Counted from the stretch's first letter, positions 1-10,126 are shown. The stretch is 64,000 nt of DNA from Cohnella ginsengisoli (GCF_029525555.1 NZ_JAPDHZ010000003.1:2046001-2110000); one strand, 5' to 3'. Numbers and translations: made by a program. The notes: a model not told the origin generated them from the sequence alone.

Positions 1-2353
1 CGGCGCCGCTATCCCCGCGCGCGCCGCCGCGACGTCCGCCGCCTTCGCCGCGTCCTGCTCCGCCGCGGCTGCCTTCCGCCGCCGGCGATTCCCCGCCGCC
101 GCGGCGCTTCTTGCCCTTGCGCGCGCCCGCGAACCCGCCGGCGCCGCCTTGTCCCCCATTGCCTCGCTGGCCCGCTCCGCCGCCTCTGCTCTCGCTGCGC
201 GGCTTCATGCCGACCACTTCGAAGTCGATGTTATAATCGTCCATGTTCACCCGTCCCACTCTGATCCGCACTTCGTCTCCCAATCGGTACACCTTGCTCG
301 TGCGCTCGCCGAGCAGCGCCATCTGGCGCTCGTCGAAGTGGTAGTAGTCGTCGCTCATCTCGCCGAGACGGACCAGACCCTCCACCGTATTGTCGAGCAC
401 GATGAACATGCCGAAGCCGGTCACGCCGCTGATGATGCCGTCGTATTCCTCGCCGATCTTGTCCAGCATGAATTCGGCCTTCTTCAGCTTGCTCGTGTCG
501 CGCTCCGCGTCGACGGCCACGCGCTCTCTCTCGGACGACTGCTGCGCGATGTCCGGCATGCGCGCCGCCCATTGCTCGAGGCGTTCCTCCGGCAGCGTCC
601 CTCCGTTCTCCAGCACCTCGCGCATGACGCGATGAATGACCAGGTCCGGGTAACGCCGGATCGGTGACGTGAAGTGCGTGTAAAATTCGGCCGCGAGCCC
701 GAAATGTCCGAGGCTCTGCGAATCGTATTTGGCTTGCTTCATCGAACGCAGCATCATCGTGCTGATGACGTTCTCTTCCTTCGTATCGCGAATCTGCTCC
801 AGCAGATCCTGCAGCGCGCGCGGATGCACGGAGTTGCCCTTGCCGCGCACCGTATAGCCGAGGTTCGAAGCGAACTGAACGAATGTCAGCAGCTTCTCGC
901 TGTCCGGATCTTCGTGAATCCGGTACAGGAACGGCACCTTCAGCCAGTGAAAATGCTCCGCCACCGTCTCGTTCGCCGCCAGCATGAATTCCTCGATGAT
1001 CTGCTCGGCGATCGAGCGCTCGCGCTTGACGATGTCGACCGGCTTGCCTTCCTCGTCCACGATGACCTTGGACTCCTCGAAGTCGAAGTCGATCGCGCCG
1101 CGGCGCATCCGGCTGTCGCGCAGCGCCAGCGCCAGCTCGCGCATCGTGCGGAACGTCTCGACCAGCGGCGCATACCGCTCCATCTGCTCCGGATCCTCGT
1201 CGACGAGGATCTTGCGGACGTTCGTGTATGTCATCCGCTCCGTCGTCTTAATGACGCTGGTGAAAACATCGTGGCGTACCCGCTTCATCGTGCCGGCTTC
1301 GAACTCCATCTCGCAGGACATCGTCAGACGGTCCACCTTCGGATTCAGCGAGCAAATGCCGTTCGACAGCCGGTGCGGCAGCATCGGGATGACGCGGTCG
1401 ACGAGGTACACGCTGCAGCCCCGATTGTACGCTTCCTCGTCCAGCCGGGACTTGTCCTTCACGTAGTAGCTGACGTCCGCGATATGTACGCCGAGCAGAT
1501 AGTTGCCGTTCGGCAGCCGCTCCACGTTCACCGCGTCGTCCAAGTCCTTGGCGTCCTCGCCGTCGATCGTCACGATCGTCTTGCTCCGCAGGTCGCGCCG
1601 GCCTTGGGCGACGATCTCTTCCTCGGAGATGGAATCCGGCGCGGCTTCGGCTTCGGCGTTCACTTCGTCGGGGAACTTCTCCGGCAATCCATGCTTGCGG
1701 ATAATGCTGAGGATGTCGACCCCGGGATCGTCCTTGTGGCCGAGCACCTCGACGATCTCGCCTTCGGCGGCCGCCTTGCCCTCCGGATAGTGCACGATGT
1801 CGGCTACGACCTTCTGCCCGGTTACCGCACCTTTGAAATTCGCCGGACGGACATAGATCTCCTTGTTGATCCGCTTGTCGTCCGGAATAACGAGCCCGTA
1901 GCTCTCGTGATGCTCGAACACGCCGACGACCTGCGTGACGGCGCGGCTGACGATTTTTACCACTTCGCCTTCCATGCGGCTGCCGTCTTGGTTCTTGGAC
2001 GTGATGCGGGCTAGTACGATATCCCCGTTCATCGCGCCCTTCAGGTCGTTCGCGTTAATATAGAGATCGGGATGTCCCTCCTGCTCGGGCAGCAGGAAGG
2101 CGAAGCCCTTCGCGTGCGCCTGCAGCCGGCCCCGCAGCAGATTCATCTGTTCGGGCAGGCCGTAGCGCTGCGCGCGGGAACGCATGATTTTCCCCGCTTC
2201 CTCCATCTCCGTCAACAGACGCAGAAATGCCTTGAAATCGGCGGCGTCCGTAATCTCGAAGCGTTCTTCGAGCTCCTTGTACGTGAGCGGCTTGTAGTCT
2301 GGATTCTTCATCATCTCGAGCAGCTCCTGCTCGCTCCACGATGGCACTGGCAT
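1..2353 (-). CDS. rnr: Ribonuclease R, 3' end cut by window edge
   Basis: Hydrolytic 3'-5' exoribonuclease that degrades structured RNA in the cytoplasm. 784 codons are visible and stay open to the window edge. The order is an N-terminal winged-helix region, cold-shock domains, the RNB catalytic domain (acidic motif GEDAKDLDDA near residue 270) and an S1 domain ending in DYNIDFEVVGMKPR. After the S1 domain comes a tail of at least 75 residues rich in Gly, Arg and Lys, likely disordered and RNA-binding. The ATG at 2353 directly follows an in-frame GTG (2356); GGAAG about 8 nt upstream supports this start, with a GTG at 2347 as alternative. It lies downstream of secG, as in B. subtilis. Confidence 0.95.
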   Translation of the reverse strand, partial: MPVPSWSEQELLEMMKNPDYKPLTYKELEERFEITDAADFKAFLRLLTEMEEAGKIMRSRAQRYGLPEQMNLLRGRLQAHAKGFAFLLPEQEGHPDLYINANDLKGAMNGDIVLARITSKNQDGSRMEGEVVKIVSRAVTQVVGVFEHHESYGLVIPDDKRINKEIYVRPANFKGAVTGQKVVADIVHYPEGKAAAEGEIVEVLGHKDDPGVDILSIIRKHGLPEKFPDEVNAEAEAAPDSISEEEIVAQGRRDLRSKTIVTIDGEDAKDLDDAVNVERLPNGNYLLGVHIADVSYYVKDKSRLDEEAYNRGCSVYLVDRVIPMLPHRLSNGICSLNPKVDRLTMSCEMEFEAGTMKRVRHDVFTSVIKTTERMTYTNVRKILVDEDPEQMERYAPLVETFRTMRELALALRDSRMRRGAIDFDFEESKVIVDEEGKPVDIVKRERSIAEQIIEEFMLAANETVAEHFHWLKVPFLYRIHEDPDSEKLLTFVQFASNLGYTVRGKGNSVHPRALQDLLEQIRDTKEENVISTMMLRSMKQAKYDSQSLGHFGLAAEFYTHFTSPIRRYPDLVIHRVMREVLENGGTLPEERLEQWAARMPDIAQQSSERERVAVDAERDTSKLKKAEFMLDKIGEEYDGIISGVTGFGMFIVLDNTVEGLVRLGEMSDDYYHFDERQMALLGERTSKVYRLGDEVRIRVGRVNMDDYNIDFEVVGMKPRSESRGGGAGQRGNGGQGGAGGFAGARKGKKRRGGGESPAAEGSRGGAGRGEGGGRRGGARGDSGA

Positions 2354-2501
2354 CACCTCATCTTCCAATAGTATACACGATTTAGCGGTGAGCCAATCGG
2401 AGCGCAGCAAGATGTCCCGAACCAAATATCGCTAGGGTACCGGGACGCGGTCGAACGGGGAAACAAACGTTTGGTAAATCGAACCAGTCCGATTCGCGAT
2501 A

Positions 2502-2533
2502 CAAAAAAAGCGGGAAGCCCGCGCTTCCCGCTT
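2502..2533 (-). terminator. Rho-independent terminator after secG
   Basis: On the minus strand a perfect stem with arms AAGCGGGAAGC and GCTTCCCGCTT is followed by a run of T. It lies 14 nt past the secG stop, so secG and rnr can be separate transcripts. The remaining 2354-2501 gap shows no gene. Confidence 0.85.
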
Positions 2534-2547
2534 GAACGACGTTGCGA

Positions 2548-2784
2548 TTACACACTCACGACGTAAGCAACGACCAAGGACAGAACGAAGAATCCGACTG
2601 CCAGAACGATCGTGAGGCGTTGAAGGAACAGATCCAATCCCCGTGCCTTTTGCTTGCCGAACAAGTGCTCCGCACCGCCGGAGATGGCGCCCGACAGGCC
2701 TGCGCTCTTGCCGCGCTGCAACAATACGGTGCCGATCAGACCGAGCGAGAAAATGACCAGTACGATTTTCAAAGCGATTTCCAC
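2548..2784 (-). CDS. secG: Preprotein translocase subunit SecG
   Basis: Small membrane subunit of the SecYEG channel. 78 residues, the usual size: two hydrophobic helices (about residues 2-22 and 53-75) flank a polar loop with the family pattern LLQRGKSAGLSGAISGGAE and LFGKQKARGLD. The GTG at 2784 is chosen because GGGGGGTGG lies just upstream; a GTG at 2793 is possible. An open frame extends further upstream but shows no SecG homology. It has its own promoter and terminator and precedes rnr. Confidence 0.93.
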   Translation of the reverse strand: MEIALKIVLVIFSLGLIGTVLLQRGKSAGLSGAISGGAEHLFGKQKARGLDLFLQRLTIVLAVGFFVLSLVVAYVVSV

Positions 2785-2850
2785 TGCTTCCACCCCCCCG
2801 TGATGCCGGAACACTGAGAATCGGTTCAATAGGCATAAAACGTTAGTTTC

Positions 2851-2880
2851 ATAATAGCACAAGCCCGCGGAGCGTAGCAA
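2851..2880 (-). promoter_or_regulatory. Sigma-A type promoter of secG
   Basis: -35 TTGCTA (2875-2880), 18-nt spacer and an extended -10, TGC plus TATTAT (2851-2856), about 65 nt upstream of the secG start. Confidence 0.65.
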
Positions 2881-2937
2881 CCATAGCTTTGGCGCGCTGG
2901 CGAATCCAAACGACGGCAACGCGGCTATCTGTCGCGA

Positions 2938-4132
2938 TCAGTCGATCTGCTCGATCGTGAACTGCGCCCCGACGGACGGAGCGAGAACGAGCGTCAATAC
3001 CGTTAAGGAATTGTTGCGAAGCGTGAGAAAGTCCCCGGCCGACAAGCTGAGCAGCGCGACGCCGCTAAAGTTGCCCGCGGCGTTTATGACGCCGATCGGC
3101 GTGCCGGAATCTACGATTCCGTTTCGGGCGACAGCGATTTGCGCCCCGATGCCGCCAGTGAGGCTCACGCTATAGCTGACTTTGTAAATCCCGTTGTTCG
3201 CTACCGTAAATTTAGTCGTGCCTGCGGCATGCACCATCCCCCCCGGCAGCCAACCCGGCCGCAGAAAAGGGAATGTCCGCGCCGCCGACCACGATCGCGT
3301 CCGCGGGGGGTCGCTAGATGATAACCGGAAATGTAGCTCGCTAAACCAGAATCGCCCGTCGGGCCTGCGGGTCCAATGGGACCTATTGGTCCTGCTGGTC
3401 CTGCGGGGCCTGCGGGGCCCACCACGCCTGAAGGTCCTGCAGGTCCGACGGGGCCTGCGGGGCCTGTCGCTCCTGGATCGCCGTCATCGCCTTTATCCCC
3501 CTTTGGGCCTGCCGGACCTGCCGGTCCTGTTGCGCCGGCATCGCCTTTATCTCCCTTTGCGCCCGCCGGCCCTGACGCACCTGTCGCCCCGGTGGCTCCC
3601 GAAGCTCCCGTATCTCCCTTGTCTCCTTTGTCTCCTTTGTCTCCTTTGTCGCCTTTGTCGCCTTTTGCGCCTTGGACCGCCGCTTCGCCGGCTTCTTCGG
3701 TCCTGATATCCACCGTCTGGGTCGCGCTGTTCCACTTGACGTCCGCGCCGAATTGCTCGACGAGAAAACGGACCGGCACCATCACCCTGTTTTCGATCAT
3801 TTTGGGCGGCTGATCAAGCTTGACCGGCGTTACCTCGGTCCTCGCTGCACCGCGGCGTCTATCGAGCCCAACTTCAGCGTCACGATCGTGCTTCCTTTCG
3901 TTGCCGTGACGGTATGTCGTTCGCCGTCCCATTGAAGCGCGGCTCCCAGCGGCTCCAAGGCGCCCCTCAACGGCACCAGCACGCGGTTGTCGACCATGAC
4001 GGGCTGGACATCCTGCTGCTGTACGCTCCCGTTTATAGACAACGACAGCGCGGATGCTCGATCCAACGGCAAGGCGAGCAACGCGGAGACCAGCGCGGCG
4101 GACAACGCCGTTTTCTTCCACGTTCGTTTCAA
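2938..4132 (-). CDS. Copper-amine-oxidase-N-like / collagen-repeat / BclA-type C-terminal surface protein (frame-broken)
   Basis: Secreted protein of about 397 residues when read across three frame breaks. Order: signal peptide (KKTALSAALVSALLALPL, cut near ALS); a Cu-amine-oxidase N-terminal-like domain with two repeats (VMVDNRVLVPLRGALEPLGA and MIENRVMVPVRFLVEQFGA); 36 uninterrupted Gly-X-Y triplets; then a C-terminal domain resembling the beta-jelly-roll of BclA-type exosporium proteins (TKFTVANNGIYKVSYSVSLT, ending QFTIEQID). Start TTG at 4132, with GGAGGG about 9 nt upstream. Breaks: one base missing near 3848, one base extra in G6 at 3305-3310 and one extra in C7 at 3238-3244. The two homopolymer breaks fit sequencing error; the one near 3848 is not in a run, so real decay is possible. 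Role inferred: spore or cell surface filament. Confidence 0.8.
3348..3671 (-). repeat. Collagen-like Gly-X-Y coding repeat (36 triplets)
   Basis: 324 nt encode 36 consecutive Gly-X-Y triplets, first GDK-rich, then GPA/GAT-rich. At DNA level a 9-bp unit (tctcctttg on the plus strand) is repeated near 3618-3660, so copy number may vary between strains. Confidence 0.9.
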
Positions 4133-4233
4133 TTCAATTCCCTCCAGTTTCAGATTCCTTCGTCAAACTTACCATCGGTTTACATTTATTTCTATGGGAA
4201 AGAAGTCGTCTTCTCGGCCCTTACGCCCACAAC

Positions 4234-4266
4234 AAAAAGCCCAGTCGCCGGCTAACGGCCCTGGGC
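4234..4266 (-). terminator. Terminator after the catalase gene
   Basis: Minus strand arms AGCCCAG and CTGGGCT enclose a GC-rich loop and are followed by TTTTTG. It lies 50 nt downstream of the inferred katA stop. Confidence 0.75.
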
Positions 4267-4316
4267 TGTCTGTTATCGATTCCATCCCTATTCGTGACGA
4301 CGCGCCGGCGATCGCG

Positions 4317-5923
4317 TCAGTACCCGTCCGTCTTCCCGCCCAGCTTCTTCGCCTCTTCGAGGCCGACGTCCGAAGCCGCGGCTCCCCCTTGCCGGATTGC
4401 CGTTCTGCATCCCATTTGCTTCCAGCCCCTCGCGCACGCGGCGGCCGTAGTCGGGATCGGCCTGCGTGAAGTAGCCGATCATCCGCTCGCGAATGTCCGC
4501 TTTGCAGATGCCGAGGTTCGCGACCAGGTTCGCGATCAGCTCGTCGCGCTCCCAGTCCTCGAACGCGCGGTACGTATCTCCCGCCTGCTTGAAGTCGTTC
4601 GGCCGGTCGATCTTCTGCCGTACGAGCTTCGCATTGTACGCCGGCTCGTGATCCTTGCCCGCCTTCGGCGCTTCCTTCAGCCCGCCGAGCGAGGAAGGTT
4701 CGTAGTTAACGTGCGGGCTCTGTCCGGGCGCCGCGTCGACGTTGTACGCCATCTGGCCGTCGCGCTGGTTCGTCGCGACATGCGTCTTGGGCGCATTGAT
4801 CGGCAGCTGCAAATAATTCGTGCCGACGCGATGGCGCTGCGTGTCCGAATAGGAGAACGTCCGCCCCTGCAGCAGCTTGTCGTCCGAAAAGTCGAGGCCG
4901 TCCACGAGCACGCCGGTGCCGAACGCGGCCTGCTCCACTTCCGCGAAGTAGTTGACCGGATTGCGGTCGAGAACCATTTTGCCGACGGGCAGCATCGGCG
5001 CCACGTCCTCCGGCCACAACTTGGTCGGGTCGAGCGGGTCGAAGTCGAGCTCTGGATGCTCGTCGTCGCTCAGGATCTGCACGCGCAGCTCCCATTCCGG
5101 ATACTCGCCTTTTTCGATCGCTTCATATAAGTCCTGCGTGGCGTGGCTGTAGTTCTGGCTGATGATCTTGTCCGCGTCGGCCTGCGTCAGATTGCGGATC
5201 GGCAGCTTCAGGGGCTCCCAATGGTACTTCACGAGAACGCCGACGCCTTCTTTATTGACCCATTTGTACGTATTGACGCCAGAACCCTGCATCTGCCGGT
5301 AATTCGCCGGGATCCCCCCACGGGGAGAACACGAACGTCACCATATGCGTGGCCTCAGGCGAGAGCGACAGGAAGTCGAACATGCGCTCCATATTGTTGA
5401 CGTTCGTCACCGGATCCGGCTTGAACGCGTGCACCATGTCGGGAAACTTCAGCGGATCGCGGATGAAAAAGATCTTGAGGTTGTTGCCGACGAGATCCCA
5501 GTTGCCGTCCTCCGTATAGAACTTGACCGCGAAGCCGCGCGGATCCCGCAGCGTCTCCGGGGAGTGACCGCCGTGCACGACGGTCGAAAAGCGAACGAAT
5601 ACCGGGGTACGCTTGCCCGCCTCCTGGAACAGCTTCGCGCGCGTATACTTCGAGACGGGCTCTTCTCCCGCCTTTCCGTACGCTTCGAAGTAGCCGTGCG
5701 CCCCGGCGCCGCGCGCATGCACGACCCGCTCGGGAATGCGCTCGCGGTCGAAGTGCGTGATCTTCTCCAGGAAATGATAGTTTTCCAGCGTCGTCGGTCC
5801 TCTGCTGCCCACCGTTCGCACGTTCTGGTTGTCCGTGATCGGATGTCCCTGGCGATTGGTCAGCGTCATATCCGTTTCCGCGCCTTGTTGCTGTCCGCCG
5901 TTCTGATTCGTCTCGTTCGCCAT
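4317..5923 (-). CDS. katA: Heme catalase (two homopolymer frame breaks)
   Basis: Monofunctional heme catalase (2 H2O2 to O2 and water), about 535 residues. Visible family features: N-terminal TNRQGHPITDNQNVRTVGSR; the region with catalytic His (RIPERVVHARGAGAHGYFE); the catalytic Asn region (GNWDLVGNNLKIFFIRD); and YSDTQRHRVG in the heme-proximal part. The frame breaks in C6 at 5314-5319 (expected WGIPANYRQMQGSG) and in C5 at 4384-4388. Reading one base fewer in each restores the normal protein and a C-terminus ending KKLGGKTDGY with TGA at 4317-4319. Start ATG 5923 with GAGGTG upstream. No PerR box was recognised upstream. Confidence 0.9.
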
Positions 5924-6049
5924 CTCATGGTCACCTCTATAAGGAAGAATGAATCGCTATTCTTACTCTATCCCTGGACTGGCAGGATATGCATGAAGAT
6001 GGTATGAATTCCGCATGAAGGGGGAGGTGAAGAATGAGTCGCGCATAGC

Positions 6050-6075
6050 AAAAAGCCCGGCCGTCCGGCCGGGCT
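6050..6075 (-). terminator. Terminator after the sugar phosphate isomerase-like gene
   Basis: Perfect 9-bp stem AGCCCGGCC / GGCCGGGCT with a 4-nt loop, followed by a T run on the minus strand, 28 nt past the stop at 6103. Confidence 0.88.
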
Positions 6076-6102
6076 GTCGTCAGCGAATCGCGGTGCGGTC
6101 TC

Positions 6103-6873
6103 TTAGATCCAGCCGCGCTCCTTGAACCAAGCGTAGTTCAGCTTCGCGCTCTCGAGCGAGCTCACGTCGTACTGCTCCTGCTCGATGATGACGTACTCGA
6201 CGCCCGCCTTCTCGGCAGCCGCCAGCGCGGAGTCCCAATCGACCGAGCCCTTGCCGATCTCGGTGTCCTTGCCGTCGTCCTTGAAGTCCTTGGCATGCAC
6301 GAGCGGCAGGCGGCCGGCATACTTCTCGATGTAGGCGGCAGGGTCTTGACCCGCGACCTTCACCCAGCCGAGGTCGAACTCGAAGGTCAGCTCTTCAGCC
6401 GACAGCTGTTCGGCGAGGTGATCGATGACCAGCTTGCCGTCCTGGGCCGGCTTGAATTCGAACGCATGGTTGTGGTAACCGAATTCGAGGCCGGCCGCGC
6501 GTACGATCGCGGAAGCGCGCTTCAGCGTGTCGGCGAACTTGTTCACGTCCTCGACGGACGGATTTTCCGGCAGCGGGTAGTAAGGCACGACGAAGCGCTT
6601 GATGCCGAGTTCCTTGTAATAAGCGACCTTCTCGTTCAGGTCGGATTCGAACTTGTCCGGCTCCTGCACGTTCAGGCCGACGTGCACCGAGTTGACGTTC
6701 AGGCCGGCATCCGCCAGCGCCTTCTTCAGGTCGGCGGCGGAAACGCCGTAGTTCCCCGCCAATTCGACGTTCTTGTATCCGATCTCGGCGATCTCGCGGA
6801 TCGTGCCGAGGAAGTCCTTCTCGCTGCGGTCGCGTACGGAGTAAAGCTGGATGCCCACTTGCGGCTTGCTCAT
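6103..6873 (-). CDS. Sugar phosphate isomerase/epimerase, xylose isomerase-like TIM barrel
   Basis: 256-residue soluble protein of the AP-endonuclease-2/xylose isomerase-like TIM barrel family (relatives of IolE and of hydroxypyruvate isomerase). Family signs: VGIQLYSVRDR at the N-terminus, ELAGNYG, EFGYHNHAFEF and FDLGWVKVAGQDP in the centre, PLVHAKDFKDDG and YVIIEQEQYD near the end, carrying the expected metal-binding Glu, Asp and His positions. Substrate cannot be read from sequence. GGAGGA sits 8 nt before the ATG. It has its own terminator and lies beside, not within, the mannoside operon. Confidence 0.85.
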   Translation of the reverse strand: MSKPQVGIQLYSVRDRSEKDFLGTIREIAEIGYKNVELAGNYGVSAADLKKALADAGLNVNSVHVGLNVQEPDKFESDLNEKVAYYKELGIKRFVVPYYPLPENPSVEDVNKFADTLKRASAIVRAAGLEFGYHNHAFEFKPAQDGKLVIDHLAEQLSAEELTFEFDLGWVKVAGQDPAAYIEKYAGRLPLVHAKDFKDDGKDTEIGKGSVDWDSALAAAEKAGVEYVIIEQEQYDVSSLESAKLNYAWFKERGWI

Positions 6874-7086
6874 GATTCATTCCTCCATATTCGGAATATT
6901 CGATTTAGCGCGGAAGGCGCCGTTGACCTTTTTTGTCCATCTCCATTATAGGCGTTCGGCGGGAGCGCTTACGAGTCCGTTATTTGCCCATTTTATATGG
7001 CATTTGGACCCTGCGTCTCACGGGCGGCTGCGGGATTGCCGACGTGCGATGCCTGCACCCTATAAGCGGAAGGCGAATTTGGATGT
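6874..7086. other. Non-coding gap between the isomerase-like gene and the mannoside operon terminator
   Basis: Contains the upstream region of the 6103-6873 gene. Apart from that I see no convincing gene or site. The plus-strand open frame that crosses it (from 6851) starts inside the neighbouring gene on the other strand and is repeat-driven. Confidence 0.5.
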
Positions 7087-7120
7087 AAAAAAGGATGAAG
7101 CAGACGTGTCTGCTCCATCC
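7087..7120 (-). terminator. Strong terminator of the glycoside hydrolase operon
   Basis: Minus strand 12-bp stem GGATGGAGCAGA / TCTGCTTCATCC (one mismatch), loop CACG, then six T. It lies about 210 nt past the last GH38 stop; the 102-bp duplication lies in between. Confidence 0.9.
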
Positions 7121-7171
7121 CGTTTCGTGTATGGCGCTATTGATTGGCTTGCCGGCAAAGTGGCGCTGACT

Positions 7172-7338
7172 GAGACTTCTTGCGCAGCTGAGGCCAACCG
7201 GACAGCCGAAGAGGTTCTGGTTGAGACGACTTGGCGGACCTTGACCGGTTGGCGCGCGAGAGAGACTCCGACGGAGACTTCTTGCGCAGCTCAGGCCAAC
7301 CCCGACTGCAAAGAATCTCTGGTTGAGACTACTTGGCG
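7172..7338. repeat. 102-bp imperfect direct duplication overlapping the GH38 stop codon
   Basis: GAGACTTCTTGCGCAGCT begins at 7172 and again at 7274; TCTGGTTGAGAC begins at 7216 and again at 7318, all with a 102-bp offset. The second copy runs into the last codons and stop of the GH38 gene ending at 7329. Inside the first copy, GCCAACCGG (7193-7201) and CCGGTTGGC (7245-7253) form a perfect inverted pair. Confidence 0.85.
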
Positions 7339-10101
7339 CTCTTCGGCGCCGCGCCGCGGATGCCCAGCGTGAAAATCTCGCAGGCGCCCAGCTTGCGGAT
7401 GAAGGCGTCGCCGGATGACCCCGCCGCCGCATCTGTAACGCGCCGCTCCAGCACATCGCTCTCGTAGAACGACGCTGCCGTCGCCGCTATGCGCAGCTCG
7501 GCCGCCTCCGGCCGCATGTTGAACCAGCGGACCATCAGGTCTCCGCTCTCCTCGCCAATCGCAGCGGAGGAGAAGGCGACGCCCTCGCCTTCCCAGCTCA
7601 GCAGCTGCCCGGAAGCGGCCAGCTTGCCCTCGTGCACGCGGGTCTGCGCCAGCGCCCAAGGCGTCTGGAACTGATACGATGCCGCATACGCGCCGTCCGT
7701 CGCCCCGTCGCCGCCGTGCGGCACGAGCAGCAGCTCGGCCGTATGCACGCCCAGGCACTGCGCTTCCGGCGTCGGGAAGACGCCCCAATCGCCCAGCTCG
7801 GCGACCGAACGCAGCAGCGTCACCGCGATCGTGCCGCGTCCGTCGCGGAGCACCTCGTACTCGTTCAGGCCGAGGTTCGCGACCGTCAGGCCGAAGGCTT
7901 CGCCGTCCGCGACGTCCACGAACGCCTGCTGATGCTGGGCGTTGCTCGGATTGCGCCACTCGGCGGCAGGCTCGGTATCCCGGCGCGCGATCTCGAAGAT
8001 CGCGTCGGCCAGGTGCGTTTTCGCCTGAATATCCGACGGGAACAAAGCCCGTACCCGATGATCCTTGGCGCGGTTGTCGATCGTCGCGCGGATGCCGACG
8101 CCGCGACCCGCGCGCTCCAGGCTGACGACGGTCCGAATCTCCGTCGGCACCGTCTCCGCCACGCGCTGCGCCTTGCGTTCCGGGAAGTAGACGGCTTCCC
8201 GCTTCTCTTCCTCGAACAACGCGTCCGCCGAAGCCGGCACGGCCCAGCGGTGCACGATCTCGATCGCGCCGCGATGCGCTTCGTCTTCGACGATCCGGAT
8301 ATCGGCTGCCAGGCCGCGGGTCGTCAGCGCCGTCTCGCCGTCCGGCTGGCGGTACATGTACTCGTTGCCGATGTCGCCGGTGTCCTCGTAGACGAGCAGA
8401 TCGCGGTAGGCGCGACCGGTCTGCTTGTCCGTCACCGCCAGCGTGCCGTCGTCCGCGACTTCGACGCGCAGGCGGTCGTTCTCCAGCGAGCGCTCGCCAC
8501 TTACGAGCGAAGGCGCAGCGCCCGCTTCGCCGGCAGCCTCGCCGCCAGCAACAGCGACGGCTTTGACCCACGCGTAAGCCTTCCATCCCAGCGCCGGTAC
8601 GTCCGTCGCTTCGAATGTCAGCTTCACGCGCCGCGTCCAGTAAGGCTGACGGAACTTGTCGTCCGGCAGATCGTAGCCGAACTGCAGACCGAGATCTTCC
8701 GCCTGGCAGGCTACGGCCAAGCCCTCGGCATCCACCAATACGCGTCCGCCGATGTCCAGCGCCTTCATGCGGCGCTGCATCTCTTCGGGCGGCACGCCGT
8801 CGCGGTAGTAGATGCGCTCGACGTCAAGCTCGATCTCGACCGTGCCCGTGCGCGGCCAGCCGGTCGTGTTGAATGCCACGACCGGCAGCGCGTCCGCGCC
8901 GTAGCGGGCGAAGGCCGACGTATCCACGGCATCCGCCGCGGCCCGCTTGCTGTCGTCGATGATCGCCTCGGCGACGTGCTTGCTTTTCTCGAACCGGGTC
9001 ACCATCTCGCGATGGACCTCGTCGACGCTGCAGCCGCAGATGCTGTCGTGCGGATGGTTCTGCATGAGCGTCTTCCACGCGTAGGTAAGCAGGTGATGCG
9101 GATAAGCTTCGCCGACGACGTGCGCGATCGCGGCGAGCGGCTCCGCCACCCGCTCCAGCAGCGCTTGCCCCAGCTGGTTCATCTGCTTCAAATACACCCG
9201 CGCGGAGGCGGTATTCACGAGCGTCGACCAGCCGTCGGTGCGCTGGCTGCGCAGCTCGCCCTTGACGACGGACAGGTTGTCGCCGAGCGACTTCCTGACC
9301 GACTCCAAGTATTCCCCGAAGCTGGAGTGTACGAACTCCGTGTCCGGATACAGCTCGCGGGCGACGCGGATCGCCTCGGGCAAGTCCGTCTGGATCGGTT
9401 GGTGATCGCAGCCGTTCATATAGAGCAGCTGGCCGGTCGACGCATAGCGCTCCGCATCCGCCAGCTTGCGATCCCAGTATGCCTTCGCTTCGGCCGCGTC
9501 GACCGGCACTTCGTTGCCGTTGCTGTACCAGTTGGCGAACAGAATGCCGAGCACGCGCGACCCGTCCGGTCCTTCCCAGATCAGCTCGGAGAACGACGAT
9601 TCGTACTCCGAATCGGCCACCGTGTTGTTGAACCCGGTCGGCTTCACGCCGCGTCCGAAAACGGCATTGTCGATGCCGGCCTGCTTCATGATCTGCGGCG
9701 CCTGGCCGATGTTGCCGAACGTGTCGGGGAAATAGCCGACCTTCGAGATCGTCCCGTAGCGCGCGGCGTCGCGGTGACCGATGAGCAGGTTGCGCAGGTT
9801 CGCTTCCCCGCTCGTCAGGAACGCGTCCTGCAGAATATACCAGGGACCGATATGAATCCGGCCTTCCCGGATCAGCTTCTCGAGCCGCTCGCGGCGCTCC
9901 GGACGAACCTGGAGATAGTCCTCCAGGATGATCGTCTGGCCGTCGAGGAAAAAGCTGCGGTATTCTTCTTCCCGCTCCAGCGTGTCCATCAGCGTATCCA
10001 TCAGGCGAATCAGGCGGACGTGGTGCTTTTCATAGGGTAAATACCATTCGCGGTCCCAGTGGGTGTGCGAGATGATATGGGCGGTTCTTTTTTTGCTCCA
10101 A
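7329..10101 (-). CDS. GH38 alpha-mannosidase, first copy
   Basis: Retaining alpha-mannosidase of about 923 residues, likely cytoplasmic (no signal peptide). The N-terminal metal-site motif HTHWDREW lies about residue 10; YFPDTFGNIGQAPQI carries the nucleophile Asp; HPHDSICGCS carries another metal-site His pair. Long beta-sandwich C-terminal part. True start is probably TTG at 10101, after AGGAGAGGAG. The frame after it is broken by T7 at 10088-10094 (one base too many; MEQKRTAHIISHTHW restored with six). Without this correction the frame would extend into the upstream gene. Last gene of the operon; it follows the GH-A gene by 25 nt. Confidence 0.9.
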
Positions 10102-10126
10102 AATGACTCTCTCCTCTCCTGATCGC

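Noticed and set aside
3194..3813. Plus-strand Pro/Gly-rich frames opposite the collagen repeat
   Set aside because: The complement of Gly-X-Y coding DNA is itself repetitive and open; no independent start or homology.
6851..7372. Plus-strand frame with a repeated ETSCAA...LVETTWR peptide
   Set aside because: The peptide repeat is just the 102-bp DNA duplication read in one frame; it starts inside the isomerase-like gene and ends inside GH38, with no ribosome-binding site.
7632..10040. 802-codon plus-strand open frame opposite a GH38 gene
   Set aside because: Antisense shadow from high-GC codon use; composition rich in Arg, Leu, Val and His, no domain, while the minus strand encodes a clear GH38.
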